Source: Chamaecrista fasciculata
Taxonomy: Eukaryota; Streptophyta; Magnoliopsida; Fabales; Fabaceae
DNA length: 64,000 nucleotides
Assembly: GCA_003254925.1 (NCBI GenBank)
Contig: QANZ01026201.1
Location: 45,337-109,336, forward strand
Direction of reading: 5' to 3'
Below the pieces are notes generated by a model, which saw only the letters and a list, made by a program, of their open reading frames with translations, made no database searches and was not told the origin of the DNA. Positions within the stretch are counted from its first letter, which is position 1. Each line of letters opens with the position of its first letter. Made by a program: the position numbers and the translations under genes. Shown here piece by piece: positions 33,165-44,649 of this stretch.

Positions 33165-34304
33165 AGTAAACTACCATTCGGGTCCCTGGAAAATGTAGGC
33201 GCTAGCAGATTGGTCCCCAGATTAACGAAATAGGCAAATACGTCCCCGAATTTTACAATCGTTACTCAAATTGGTCCTTCTGTCAAGTGGATGTTTCAAA
33301 AAAAGGTGATGTGGCCGTTAAGTGCTGACATGGCACGTCAAGTGCCACGTCAGCAGTCGTAAAATTGAAAAAAAAAATTGCCACCTGTGTAGGATTTTGC
33401 CATGTAATCATTATTACTTAAGAAAAAAAAAAGAAATTCGTGTCTTCTTCAAATTGGTCCATGAGTTCAATTTTTATCCCATTATTTTCAATTCCCCCTC
33501 TTTTTCATCATCTTCATTCATTTTAGTCCCAAATCCTCAAAAATAAAATTGTAAAGTGTCCCAAAACTCTTCCGAACATTCCAATTTAGTCCTTAAAAGT
33601 ATTAAAAATCCTAAAACTTACACCCTAAACCCCAATCTCTAAACCCTAAACTCTAAAATCTTAAACCCCAAAACCGAAACCCTAAACCCTAAAAAAAATC
33701 TAATTTGAGCAATTAGGGGGAATTGAGAATAATGGGATAAGAATGGGTGAGGGACCTAATTGATCAAATTAGGTTTTTTTAGGGTTTAGGGTTTATGCTT
33801 TTAGGGTTTTAGGGTTTAGGCTTTTGAGGTTTAAGATTTTAGGGTTTAGGGTTTTAGGGTTTAGAGATTGGGGTTTAGGGTGTAGGTTTTAGGGTTTTTA
33901 ATACTTTTAAGGACTAAATTGGAATAATGGAAGAGTTTTGGGACACTTTACAATTTTATTTTTGAGGATTTGGGACTAAAATGAATGAAGATGATGAAAA
34001 AAAGGGGGAATTGAAAATAATGGGATAAAAATTGAAATCAGGGACCAATTTGAAAAAGACACGAATTTCTTTTTTTTTTCTTAAGTAATAATGATTATGT
34101 GGCAAAATCCTACACAGGTGGCAAATTTTTTTTTTCAGTTTCAGTTTTTCACTTAACGGCCACGTCACCTTTTTTTTAAACGTCCACGTCACCTTTTTTT
34201 TAAACGTCCACTTGACAGAATGACCAATTTGAATAGCGATTGTAAAATTCAGGGACGTATTTGCTTATTTCGTTAATCTAGGGACCAATCTACTAGGGCC
34301 TACA
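33165..34304. mobile_element. Large foldback element with telomere-like core
   Basis: Left arm from 'gagtaaactaccattcgggt', with 'gctagcagattggtcccc'. The right arm returns 'gggaccaatctactagggcc' but stops at 'tacatttt', where the retroposon at 34305-34925 begins, so the outer right end is lost. Arms are near-complementary over about 400 bp ('ccacctgtgtaggattttgc' and its reverse). The centre carries CCCTAAA-type repeats on the left (33625-33700) and TTTAGGG-type on the right (33770-33900). Confidence 0.75.
33625..33905. repeat. Inverted telomere-like repeats in foldback core
   Basis: Left block has about eight 'aaaccctaaa'-type units; right block has about twelve 'agggtttagggttt'-type units in opposite orientation, separated by about 70 bp. 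Degenerate plant telomere motif. Part of the element, not a chromosome end. Confidence 0.7.
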
Positions 34305-34925
34305 TTTTTTTTTTGTCCGAAAGAAGATGAATCTTCATTCATAAGAGAAATTGTCACAAAGCCATACAACAAGGAGACCAAGCAAGGCAAAGATCTAGCA
34401 AGGTAGGAACAGATTTACACCAATAATACAGGAGAAAACAAGAAAATCCTAAGCAACACATCTAAGAAAGATACAAGCATTAAGATCTGGTTCTCCTATA
34501 CCAAACCAAAGATACATATAATTTCTAGAGCTTCATGGATTTTTTTCTTTTTTGGATGAAGATGAAATTTTTGGAGATGTGAAGGAGAGGCAACACACCT
34601 CCCTTCCCTCTCTGAGAGAACACATCTTCAAAAAAATCATCTATAATGAAGAGCTACAGATCCAGATCTAGAAAAAGTATATCTTTAGATGAAAGAGACC
34701 TACCTTTCGTAACAAAAGGAGGAAAACTTCCCTAATGGAAGAAAAAAACTTTCCTAATGGAAGGAGAAAATCTCCCTAAAGAAGAAAACTACAAAAGAAA
34801 ACATACCTAAAAATGAAAATGGGAAGCGGCCACTGCTGCACAGCAGCAAAAGCCCCTGTGCTTCACTTCGTTGCCTTCCCTCGCTTGAAACCCTAGTAGA
34901 GCTGAGAAGAAAGAGAGACTAAAAA
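34305..34925 (-). mobile_element. Poly(A)-ended retroposon (LINE-like, short)
   Basis: On the minus strand it runs from about 34925 ('ctttcttctcagctctacta') through a GC-richer 5' part, a region of UTR-like sequence, to 'atgaatgaagattcatcttc' and 'tttcggac', followed by about ten A. A 3' A-tail and the absence of terminal repeats indicate retroposition. The 3' end resembles plant LINE tails. No reverse transcriptase is present, so it is a short derivative or a processed transcript. It breaks the right arm of the adjoining foldback element. Target repeats not found. Confidence 0.45.
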
Positions 34926-34982
34926 GTCTTTCAAAGTCATATAAGTACAATCCTTAATACGATTTATTTTTTAATTTTTTTT

Positions 34983-35360
34983 GACAAAAGTATTAATTTT
35001 GTCCACAAATTTTATATTAACTATCAATTTTGTTCCAATGTTTTTTTTTTTTCTGTTAATTTCGTATTCAATATTTTACATTTTGGTTAATTTTATCGTT
35101 TAAGCAACTTCTTTCAATAAATTAACAACAAAATGCATCATGATTTTCATTCAATCTGAGTTAGGATTTGAGATTTTTTCATCAATTTTACATTACATAT
35201 CATTAGTCGTGTAAATTTTGTCATTAATATTTAGCTAAAGAATTAGCAAATGATAAAATTGATCAAAATGTAAAACATTGGAGACGAAATTGACAGTAAA
35301 AAAAATCGAGGACGGAATTGACAATTATTGTAAAGTTTGGAGAATAGTGTTTTTGCCTTT
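34983..35360. mobile_element. Foldback element beside an N gap
   Basis: Left part 'gacaaaagtattaattttgt', inner 'tatcaattttgttcc'. The right part has 'gaggacggaattgacaatta' and 'agaatagtgtttttgcc'. Same subfamily as 16356-16706. Its right end passes into poly-T and then the assembly gap. Confidence 0.65.
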
Positions 35361-35376
35361 TTTTTTTTTTTTTTTT

Positions 35377-35416
35377 NNNNNNNNNNNNNNNNNNNNNNNN
35401 NNNNNNNNNNNNNNNN
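35377..35416. other. Assembly gap (40 N)
   Basis: Forty Ns flanked by poly-T on both sides. True length unknown. Open frames that cross it are meaningless. Confidence 0.95.
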
Positions 35417-36040
35417 CTTTTTTTTTTTTTTTTTTCCTACAAGCTCCAACCCTATCCATCATCAACCAGATGAATTTAAAAAGTAGTGTTAATTTTTTTA
35501 GTATATTGAAAACAAAATCACAACTTAGTTACGTGCATGAAGTTATTTTTATTGGAATTTGAAGGATGTATGTAAGTGTAATTTTAAAATAAAAAAAAAT
35601 GTTAAATGTAACTTAACATAATCCTAAAAGAAATGTAAAAATACCCAACAATTTGAGTTTAAAGTAACATTTATATCTGCTAAAGTGAGAAAAGCTCAGG
35701 GTATTTTAAGGTTCTTGAGTTGAATCTCTACATAATACATATATAATTTCATAAGAAAAGATTAAAAGCTTCAATTATGATTAAAACCAATTTAAATTAG
35801 GTGATCCTGAATAATAAGATTCAAATATCTACCATGAATAATTTCATATTGAAGAAATCTAGTGTTTATATTTAATGTTGGATTATTCATTACACATAAA
35901 ATATCCTCGTACATGTATATGAGTGAAAATTACGCTTAATGTACCAGCAGTGAAGCAGGTATCACATGTTTGGAGGTTACATGTTTGGAGGTTATCTTTG
36001 AGTAACTTTTTAAATGTCATATCATCTAAAGTAATGTATA
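35417..36040. other. AT-rich spacer, nothing recognised
   Basis: AT-rich DNA; a small direct repeat 'acatgtttggaggtt' occurs twice at about 35966-35993. No gene seen. Confidence 0.4.
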
Positions 36041-36049
36041 TATAATTAA

Positions 36050-36345
36050 GTTCAAAGTGTATTTTTGGTCCCATAATTTTTGTCTAGGTCTCAATTTAGT
36101 CTCATAATTTTTTTGTTACACTTTTGGTCTTAGATCGTTTGCCCAGGCTGCAAATTTGGTCTCGTATTACTTTTGGTTTCATTTTTTTGTGTCAAGTTAT
36201 AGAATTGATCTCATATTTGCAAAAAGTTCCGTTGTTAGTCCTACCTGACTTAAAGATATGAGACCAATTCTACAACATGACAAAATGGTATGAGACTAAA
36301 TTGAGACATGAGCTAAAGTTTTTGGATCAAAAATACACTTTGGCC
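36050..36345. mobile_element. Foldback element with exact 9-bp target repeat
   Basis: Starts 'gttcaaagtgtatttttggt' and ends 'aaatacactttggcc'. It is flanked on both sides by the exact 9-mer TATAATTAA (36041-36049 and 36346-36354). A 9-bp duplication with long inverted ends indicates a non-autonomous Mutator-like element. Confidence 0.8.
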
Positions 36346-36715
36346 TATAATTAATTTTGTTGAGAGTTTACTATCATAATCAAGTGTTTGATTTAAAATA
36401 ATGGAAATAAAACTTGAAAATTTGAGACAACCTATAAAGCATGGATACTTTATTTTGAGGGTATGTCACCGGATATGTATCTATGTCTGACATCTGTATA
36501 ACGCATATTTACAAATTTTAGAATATGCAATCAATTTATTTTTACTTTAACATGATAATAATAGAAAATAATAAATATCATAAATAATAATAGAAAATAA
36601 TAACACATATAATAAATATCATAAAAAAATATTTAATTTTTTATTTTTTAAAAAATTTAAAAAATTTTAATTATTTATATATATAAATATATGTCTAGTG
36701 ATATCATAATTTTAA

Positions 36716-37903
36716 GGGTAAAATGCATTTTGGTACCCTGTGGTTAGGACCAAATTCACTTTGGTACCCTGAAAGACAAAATTTGACACTTTGCTACCCC
36801 TGAGGTTTGTGCCGTTAGCACTTTGGTACCCTGTGGTTATTTTTCGTCAAGATTTAACGGAAAATTGTTAGCACTTTTGCAAAAATTACAAAATGCCCCC
36901 AAATAGTTTCAAAATTTTCAAAAAGTCCCTAGATTATAATATTTTAGGACTAAAATGAAAATTATAACAAAATTTTAGGGTCAAAATGTAATTATGAAAA
37001 TATTGGAAAAAGAATAAAATTACAGATTAGTCCTAAATCTAGAAAATAAAATGCAGTTTAGTCCTAAAATTGTGTGGTTCGATGGTGAGAAGATACACTT
37101 TACAAAATTTTTGCAAAAATTGCAGAATACCCCCAAATAGTTTCAAAATTTACAAAAAAAGTCCCTAGATCATGATATTAGAGGACTAAAATAAAAATTA
37201 CAAAAACTTGTTGGGGTCAAAATGTAATTTTGGAAAATAGAAAAAAAGGAGATAATTACACATCAATCCTAAATCGGGAAATTAAATGCAATTTAGTCCT
37301 ACCCATATTCAAATACAACTACTTAAATGAAATTTTGAAAGTAAACTTGAATAATTTGAAGAATATTCTCATTAATTAATTTACAAATTAAATAATTAAT
37401 ATTTAGTTTCACTAAGTAATTTAATATTTACTATAATTAATATTTAGTTCAATATGCGATCAAGTAAGGACTTGGTTAAGAGAAGTTTTATGAGAAATAG
37501 ACGATATTTATTCATCAAAACTCTAACAATTTTTCTATAATTTCTTTTTTAATAACTCTCTAGTTCTTGAAATGAAATTATAGAAAACTTCATCAATTTT
37601 TTTAGTTTGTTGTGTTTTGATTCTTTTTACCAAATGGAGATGACCTAAACGTACAAAAGAAATCTTGTTGAAGAGTGAAATATTGTTTAAGCAACAATAG
37701 AAACTAACGGATAAGATGTAGTAGAAATCGACGGCTAAGATTGAGTCACATCAACACTTTTTGTTTAATCTTGACGAAAAATAACCACATGGTACCAAAG
37801 TGCCAACAGCGCAAACCTCAGGATACCAAAGTGTCAAATTTTGTCTTTCAGAGTACCAAAGTGGATTCGGTCCTAACCACATACTATCAAAGTGTATTTT
37901 CCC
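36716..37903. mobile_element. Foldback element, 1188 bp, exact 9-bp target repeat
   Basis: Starts 'gggtaaaatgcattttggta' and ends 'tcaaagtgtattttccc'. Exact 9-bp flanks TAATTTTAA at 36707-36715 and 37904-37912. Arms hold 'gttaggaccaaattcacttt' and its complement. The interior includes two similar blocks ('gcaaaaattacaaaatgccc' near 36877 and a like block near 37110), an internal direct duplication. Confidence 0.8.
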
Positions 37904-37912
37904 TAATTTTAA

Positions 37913-39549
37913 AAATTTAACTTGTCTGGTATTTTTATGTCATGTTCCTTATGTGTCCATAGTGAGAACAAATAAAAAAAAAAAAAGTAACGTGTATGCC
38001 ATGTGCTTAATACTGGTATTAAATGCTTTAACTGTTGGAATTAAATGCTTTAACCCATGGTATTAAATAGAAAAAAATGATATCCATGTGAAATTGAAAA
38101 GAAAAGAAACAAACAAAAGAAAAAGGAAGAGTAAAATGAGGGAGACTGAGCAATCAGCAACCCCAATGGAAACCAAAGCAAAGCATTGATTGATTGGTAC
38201 GTATTTCTGTAATTAGAGTTTGTTACTTACAACAATGCTTGTGAAATGGGAACCCAATTTCATTTTCTTCTCTTGTCTCTCTCTTTGTAAATAATTTCAA
38301 TTGTAATTTCTCTCTCTAAATGCTTCAAAGTTCAAACCCCATTCGTATGCGCCATTAATTAATTTTGTACTGTGAGAAAAACAACTCTCTGAATCGTGAT
38401 TTGTGAAAAAGCCAAGCCAACCACGTTTTTTCTCCATCAGTCCTTTTTTTTTTTTCTCACCAGACAAACATCTTTTTCACCATCACTGAACAGTCGCTTT
38501 ACATTCAAAATCTGAGTGCCACCAAACCAACTCTCTTCTTTATGTGTTTGTAATTATAACCCTAAAAACTTTGGGGTTGAAATTGGAGAGCTCAAAGTCT
38601 TATAAGATGTTTTACACTCGATGGCGATGAAAGGTCACAATCCGTATGTATGTATATGTAATGTATGTATGTTATGGTAGAGTGATATTTACGTTACAAT
38701 AGTGTGTTGGTAGTATGTATATATGTATGTGTGTATGTAAGTGTTTTTTGTGGATTGTTGTTAGTCTAAAAGATGAGAATAGAGCAGAGAGCTGGGTCCT
38801 GTTTACAGCTGTATTGGCCTTGTGATAGCCCAAATGTTGTTTGTTTTCTTGCCCACATTCTCTACCATCTGCACATTGTGTCTCCTGCACATTGCTCAAT
38901 TATGCACTTCCCCACCACACCCTCCACCTGTTTGATAAAATGCCTCTTTGAAATTGCGTAAAATGTCTACCTTTCAAATAAGAAAAATTGACCTTTTAAA
39001 GCCAATGTCACAAGATACCATGCCAAATTGCCAATTCCACCATTCTCTCAGCTCTCTTTTTTTCTTTTCTTTTCTTTTTTTTTTTTCTTTTCAGACACTT
39101 GGTAATTGATTGCTTGCTGGCCATACAGAGAGTGAAATCTTGGCCAGCTCTAGTTCGTTTAGCTGGCTGAAGCAATTTAAGTTTGGATCTTACAATGTTG
39201 TGCAAGGTTTTCAATTAATAATTCTGTTTGGTCACACCAGCCCTTTTTAGGTTTCTTTTGGTTTTTTGGGATTTATAAATTAGTTGAATAGCCTTCTTTA
39301 GAAATACTTTCCTAAGAAATATCAAATAATTCTGAGTTGAGCGGCTATTTATTTCTCTGAGACCTCAATCTTTGATTGATAATTTTGCTTGATGATTAAG
39401 CAATTAACCCTCTTTAAAAAGATTAGTTGGTGCTTAGAAATAATTGGTATAACTCTGGTGGAGGAACTATTTCTAATGTAATATTTTGTAGACAAATTTT
39501 TAAATATTATTACACTAAGGAGTCTGAGTAATAATCTTGAAATGATATA
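37913..39549. other. Spacer upstream of IQD gene
   Basis: Mixed-complexity DNA, less AT-rich around 38100-38960, with ATGT-type microsatellite near 38640-38740 and CT-rich patches. It looks like promoter or untranslated sequence but I find no ORF with family resemblance, no miRNA I recognise and no tRNA. A non-coding transcript is possible but unproved. Confidence 0.35.
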
Positions 39550-39760
39550 TTTTTTAGTCCTGAATCTATTCCAAAATTGCTATTTAGTCATTGAATATTA
39601 GAAATACACTTTTTTACAAACGTTAACTGTTTAATCTCTAGAACATTAATTGTTGGGACTAAATAGTTTATATTTGTATACAATTTAGGGACCAAAAAGT
39701 ATATTTCTAATAATCTGAGACTAAATCGCAATTTTGGGACAAATGTAATGACTAAAAAAA
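39550..39760. mobile_element. Short foldback element
   Basis: 'tttttagtcctgaatct' and 'ccaaaattgc' on the left pair with 'gcaattttgggac' and 'atgactaaaaaa' on the right. Small, diverged; no target duplication found. Confidence 0.5.
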
Positions 39761-40429
39761 TAAGTTTTCTTGATACTTTAATTCTCATTTTTTAAGGATG
39801 TGACAAACTTAGTATATATATAATTGTATAAATGTAGAGATAATTATCCAAAGACAATTGGATTGTTGACCAAATTACAATTTTTAAGTGGCAAAGGAGA
39901 AAATAAATCTTGACCCTCCATTCCATTGAACAAATCAAAAAACAAGTTCACATTATAAAGGATGGGCTGCTGGTCCTTGCCATGTTTGCTTATATTTCTG
40001 ATAAAAGCAGAGTCAAGAGGAGGATAATTTTGTAATTTCACACCCAACAGACATATGAACATGCCTGCTACAGTTGAAAAAAATGAGAGATGGAGAAACC
40101 AAAAAAAAAAAAAAAATGAGAGGACCCATTTCAACTGAAAGGAAATTCTCTTGATTCATTAAGAGCCTCCCTTAATGAAAACAATGTGGCCCTGCTTTTT
40201 CTTTATTTCCTTCCCTCTTTCTTTCTTTTTCTGTGTAATGCTTAGTCTCAAAGGCCCACATTTTGAATATAGTAAACTAATCATAAAAAAAAAAGTTGGC
40301 AAATACGAATGATTGCTTGCTTGCACCCACAAAACTTTTATGAGTGTGTGTGTAATTTCAGCTCCTCCTCATAATCAGAAATAAAGAAAGAAAGATAGAA
40401 ACCCACAAATAAGAATATTAGGAAAAAAA

Positions 40430-40629
40430 ATCTCCATATCTTTCTGCATTTACTGATGAAGTCTATCTCAAGTTCTGGGTATATCTGATCTCACAAAGAA
40501 TGTTTGATGATTTCAAGGCTATTCTTTCTGAGTTTTCTGACATCACTAGCACTTGTTTCCAAGCACCGAACCCCCTGAATCGGTGATCCTTGTCCTTTTT
40601 TAACGAATTTTCAGGATTTCAGATGATGG
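40430..40629 (+). promoter_or_regulatory. Probable 5' leader exon of IQD gene with uORFs
   Basis: CT-rich and non-repetitive, ending at a strong donor (GATGG|GTAAGT at 40629/40630). A matching acceptor, 'atattttcag', lies at 40951, 38 bp before the start codon. The exon holds short upstream frames, including ATG at 40500 encoding 28 residues (MFDDFKAILS...APNPLNR). Start of the exon is approximate. Inferred from splice signals; no transcript evidence. Confidence 0.5.
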
Positions 40630-40988
40630 GTAAGTAATCAAATTCTTAGATTTTTTACTCTACATCTGCATGACCTTCATCATCTTCTTATCCAGTATCC
40701 ACTATCTACTACTACCTTGACCTGTGTGCATTGGTGTTTTAGTTTACTTAATATAAAAATATTAATGTACATACGTACCTGGCCATACTTCTGCATACAA
40801 GAAATTAATTCTATGACAAACTCTGCAAACGGTTCCTTCTTTCATGGACAAGTTTTAATGCTTGAGTCTGTGAAGCACTGCTTCATCAATCATCACTTAA
40901 ATGACTATAAGCCATGTTGATGATAGAATTCTCTAATGGGCATATTTTCAGATCACAGAGATTGCAGATATTCCATGTGAGATTGTAA

Positions 40989-43900
40989 ATGGCAAAGAAG
41001 AAAAGCTGGTTTAGTGTGGTGAAGAGGCTCTTTATATGGGACACACAGTCCAAACAAGAAAAGGTACTTCTTTTTTTCTTTTGAATAATTCTGATGAACT
41101 GATATTTTGTTACTCATGAGAGTGGAAATTTCTTTCCTTTTTTTTTTCTCAGAAGGAAAAGAGAAGGAAATGGATATTTGGAATTGGAAGGCTGAAGATA
41201 AAGAGATTACCTTCTATAACAGCCCCACCTTCATCATCATCAAAAGAAACAAAACAAGAGGCAGTAGACTTCACTGCTCATCAATATAATGAAGAAGAAG
41301 CTAAAGAATTTCAACTTGTTGAATCCAGAATTGAGGCTGTTAAGAGGGAGATTGAACAATCAGCAGCCATCAAAATTCAAACTGCATTTAGGGGTTACCT
41401 TGTGAGTTTGTCCAAGCTCTTATTTAAGTATAATATATATGCATTCCATTTTCTTTACTTTCTCTTTCTGATAAATGATTGATGATTGATTTGGATAAGT
41501 GTTATGAACAGAAGTATAATTAAGTATAGACAAACTGAAGGTGAACTGAATTCAGGAAGTTTAAACATGCTAGAATGTCAGTGACCACTTAATTCATAAG
41601 ATTTCTTCCACTTCTATCATTAATTTGATGCATTATGAAATTTCGGTATGACTGGAATACCTTGAAGTATAATTTTATTCTAAAGAGTAAATTAATGATT
41701 TGGTCCCTAGAAGATAATATATGTCTCAATTTAATCTCTAAAAGATTCAATTACAAGCAATTTAATTTTTTTTGCTAAAATATTAGTTTAAATTTAACAA
41801 CAAATACATATATTTTTTAATCTCAATCGTTCGTTATGATTAAAAAAAAAATCTAAAACCACATCAAATTTGTCATCAAAATGATCAAATTAATCGTAAT
41901 TGTATCTTTTAGAGACTAAACCAAATAATTTCATCTTTTAGATACTAAATTGAAAAATATATTATCTTTTAATAATTAAATTATTGAACTACTCTATTCT
42001 AAACTTAATCCTGCTTAGAGGAAGAAAAAAGTTAAAATTGAAAAAACACTAATACAGGAAACAAGAAGTAGAAGACATTAAAGTAATCTTGAAGATTGAT
42101 AGATTCTTGTGACATCACAGGCAAAGAAAGCTTTGAGGGCATTGAAAGGAATAGTGAAGCTTCAAGCTATCATTCGAGGCAGAGCAGTAAGACGCCAAGC
42201 TATGAGCACTCTGAAGTGCTTGCAGTCCATAGTAGATATCCAATCACAGGTATGTGCAAGGAGACTCCAAATGGTTGAAGGAAGATGGGATTGTGATGAA
42301 AATGAAGAGATTCCAAATTCAAGAGACAAGATAATCAGGGTAAGCTCTCAACTTCTCTTCGCTCTGCAAATTCTGAAACACATTCTCATAATGAAAAAAA
42401 ATTTAGGGTAAATTAATGATCTGGTCCTCAAAAGATGACAAATTTTTCATTTTCATCCCTGATTTAGTCTTTAAAAGATGCAACTACTATCAGCTTGGTA
42501 TTAAGCTATTAAATTCAAATTTAATGACAAATATAATTTTTAAACATCAATCGTTAGAGTGCAATGTAAACAAAATCTAGAATGAAATTAGATTTGTTAT
42601 TAAATTTTACTTAGTAAATTTATTAAAGGACCAAATTGATTGTAATTGTATCTTTTAAGGACTAAATCTTATAATTTTATCTTTTATGAATTAAATTGAG
42701 AAATTTGTCATCGTTAAAAAATGAACTCATTAATTTACTAAAAAATTTATATAAAACCCGTTAGAATTATAATTTTTATTTACTTTTTTTATCTTAAAAG
42801 ATTAGTCGTGCAAAAAAGTTGTCTTTATTTTTATATTTTCTTTTTATCATGATTAGTCGTTAAAAAATGTTTATCGAGTATTATATTTTTATTGATAAAC
42901 TTTATAACCAAGATATAAAGAACTTTACGTAAATTTAAATTTAGTACTTCTTATAAATGATATTTCAGCTGCAACCCTTGTAAAATGATTGTTGAAACAT
43001 GGATTCTTATTTCAGATGGATTCAAACAGTGAAAGAAGGTGGGATGATAGCATGTTGTTGAAGAAGGAGACTGAGGCTTCTTACATGAGCAAGAAAGAAG
43101 CCTCTGTCAAGAGAGAGAGAATCAAAGAATACTCATTCAACCATCGAGTAAGTTACTGAGTTTTTTTTTGGGTTAAGTTTGTTCTAACTGAGATTTAATT
43201 TTGGATCCTTCCACTTTGTGGGGATAACACTAAAACCACTGAACCATAATAGTTCATTGATTATACTTTGCTTAATTTAAATCCTCTATTAGGCCTGGTA
43301 GACTTGAAAGAAAGAAGCCCTTCCAACATTAATCAAAGAAAAAATTGTTCATATGTTACTAAACATGTAGCAATATTAGAATTTATTCATGGGCATGGAC
43401 AACAACTGAACAACTTGATATCTAATTATGGCCGATGGGATTAAGTTAAAGTGCACTTGATTATAGATTTAATTCCAACACTTCAAAATTTAGAAGTATT
43501 TGAATCTGGTGAGGTTAGAGAGAAATGTGAAATCTTTAAAATTAGAGATAGATAGGAAGAACAAACTGATAAGTTCATCTTTATTGGTTCATAATTATGC
43601 CATGTCATCTAAATTTTCAAAATTTTGTAGTCTTAATTTACAAAATACACTATATTAATGGAGCTTCAACAACTTTATGGCTTTGTGAACTTATATTTTG
43701 GTCTTTACTTCTTTCTATCTCTTTCTATTTTCTAACTTCAGAAACTTCACAAATTTCACTAACTTTAGCCAAACCTTTCTCCAATTTTGCTTCCTAGTCC
43801 TTCCTGACCTAACACAAACAAGCATAGTTCTGATATTTTTCTTCTTCCTCTTTTGAAACATCTCAGAGATCAGCAGAATCAGAACGAAATAAGGTAAATG

Positions 43901-44493
43901 GAAGATGGAGGTATTGGCTGGAGCAATGGGTAGATACCCAACTTTCCAAAAGCAAAGAACTTGAGGATTTAGACTCAGTTTTCAGCTCACATTACAACAG
44001 AGCAGGAGAAGATGAAGGAGGAAGAAAACACCTTAATAATCACAGAACCATTCATCATATTCAGAGACAAAATCAGAATATTGAAGGATCATTATCATCA
44101 CACTCTCCAAAGCTTCTTAATACTCCAACAAGAAAACCCATCAATCACAAGAGGCAATCTTCACTGGGAAATAATGATGATCCTTCTTCACTTCCAGCTT
44201 ACATGGCAGCAACAGAATCAGCAAAAGCAAAAGCAAGATCCTCAAGCTCCCCAAAACTAAGAACATTGAATATGATGGATGTAACAACAAATCTTGATGG
44301 GAATTCACCATGCAAGAAGAATCTATCTTCCATTAACAGAGGAAGTAATAGTAGCCTGCAAGGATCTCCAAGCTTGAAGGGGATTTCAGGGCCCATAAGA
44401 TCATCAAGCAGGACAACAATCAAGGATCTTAGCATTAATTCAGACTCCTCATTTCTGATCAATGAACACTACAATGTCAGAAAAATTCTTTAG
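40989..44493 (+). CDS. IQD11: IQ67-domain calmodulin-binding protein (IQD)
   Basis: Plant scaffold that binds calmodulin and usually associates with microtubules or the plasma membrane. Exons 40989-41063, 41153-41401, 42121-42339, 43016-43147, 43867-44493, all GT-AG and phase 0, give 433 aa. The start is MAKKKSWFSVVKRLF; 'KEKRRKWIFG' and 'KIKRLPSITAPP' follow. The IQ67 domain, about residues 93-160, has three IQ motifs: IKIQTAFRGYL, VKLQAIIRGRAVRR and LQSIVDIQSQVCARR. The intron between L108 and A109 falls within the first IQ motif, the hallmark phase-0 position of IQD genes. 'ERRWDDSML', 'KKEASVKRERIKEYSF' and 'RYWLEQWVDTQLSKSKELED' follow, then a DUF4005-type 'LPAYMAATESAKAKARS' (334-350). 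It is closest to Arabidopsis IQD11/IQD12 as I remember them; the number is uncertain. Introns 2 and 3 each contain a foldback element. Confidence 0.92.
41685..41994. mobile_element. Foldback element, IQD intron 2, exact 9-bp repeat
   Basis: Starts 'gagtaaattaatgatttggt' and ends 'ttattgaactactc'. Exact flanks TATTCTAAA at 41676-41684 and 41995-42003. 310 bp, non-coding, about 125 bp before exon 3. Confidence 0.8.
42406..42740. mobile_element. Foldback element, IQD intron 3, 9-10-bp repeat
   Basis: Starts 'gggtaaattaatgatctggt' and ends 'gaactcattaatttacta'. Flanked by AAAAATTTA on both sides (42397-42405 and 42741-42749). It shares arms with the element in intron 2, so the gene took two insertions of one subfamily. 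Confidence 0.75.
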
Positions 44494-44611
44494 ATGTTTT
44501 GTCAAGTGGTTAATCTTGTTTAAGGAGATGAATGATTGTGTGTGATTGTTGAATTGGAAATGATAGTGTGAAGTGTTAGAACATGTTTGTTTGTATTAGA
44601 GAATGTTATAT

Positions 44612-44617
44612 AATAAA
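44612..44617 (+). terminator. Poly(A) signal of IQD gene
   Basis: AATAAA about 120 bp past the stop codon. Confidence 0.5.
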
Positions 44618-44649
44618 ACGTCCTTGTCATTCATTACAAGTGAAATGAT

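Noticed and set aside
38101-38960. Hidden gene or microRNA precursor in the less AT-rich spacer before IQD
   Set aside because: No known plant miRNA core, no frame with family resemblance and no convincing long hairpin by eye. Left as unassigned spacer.
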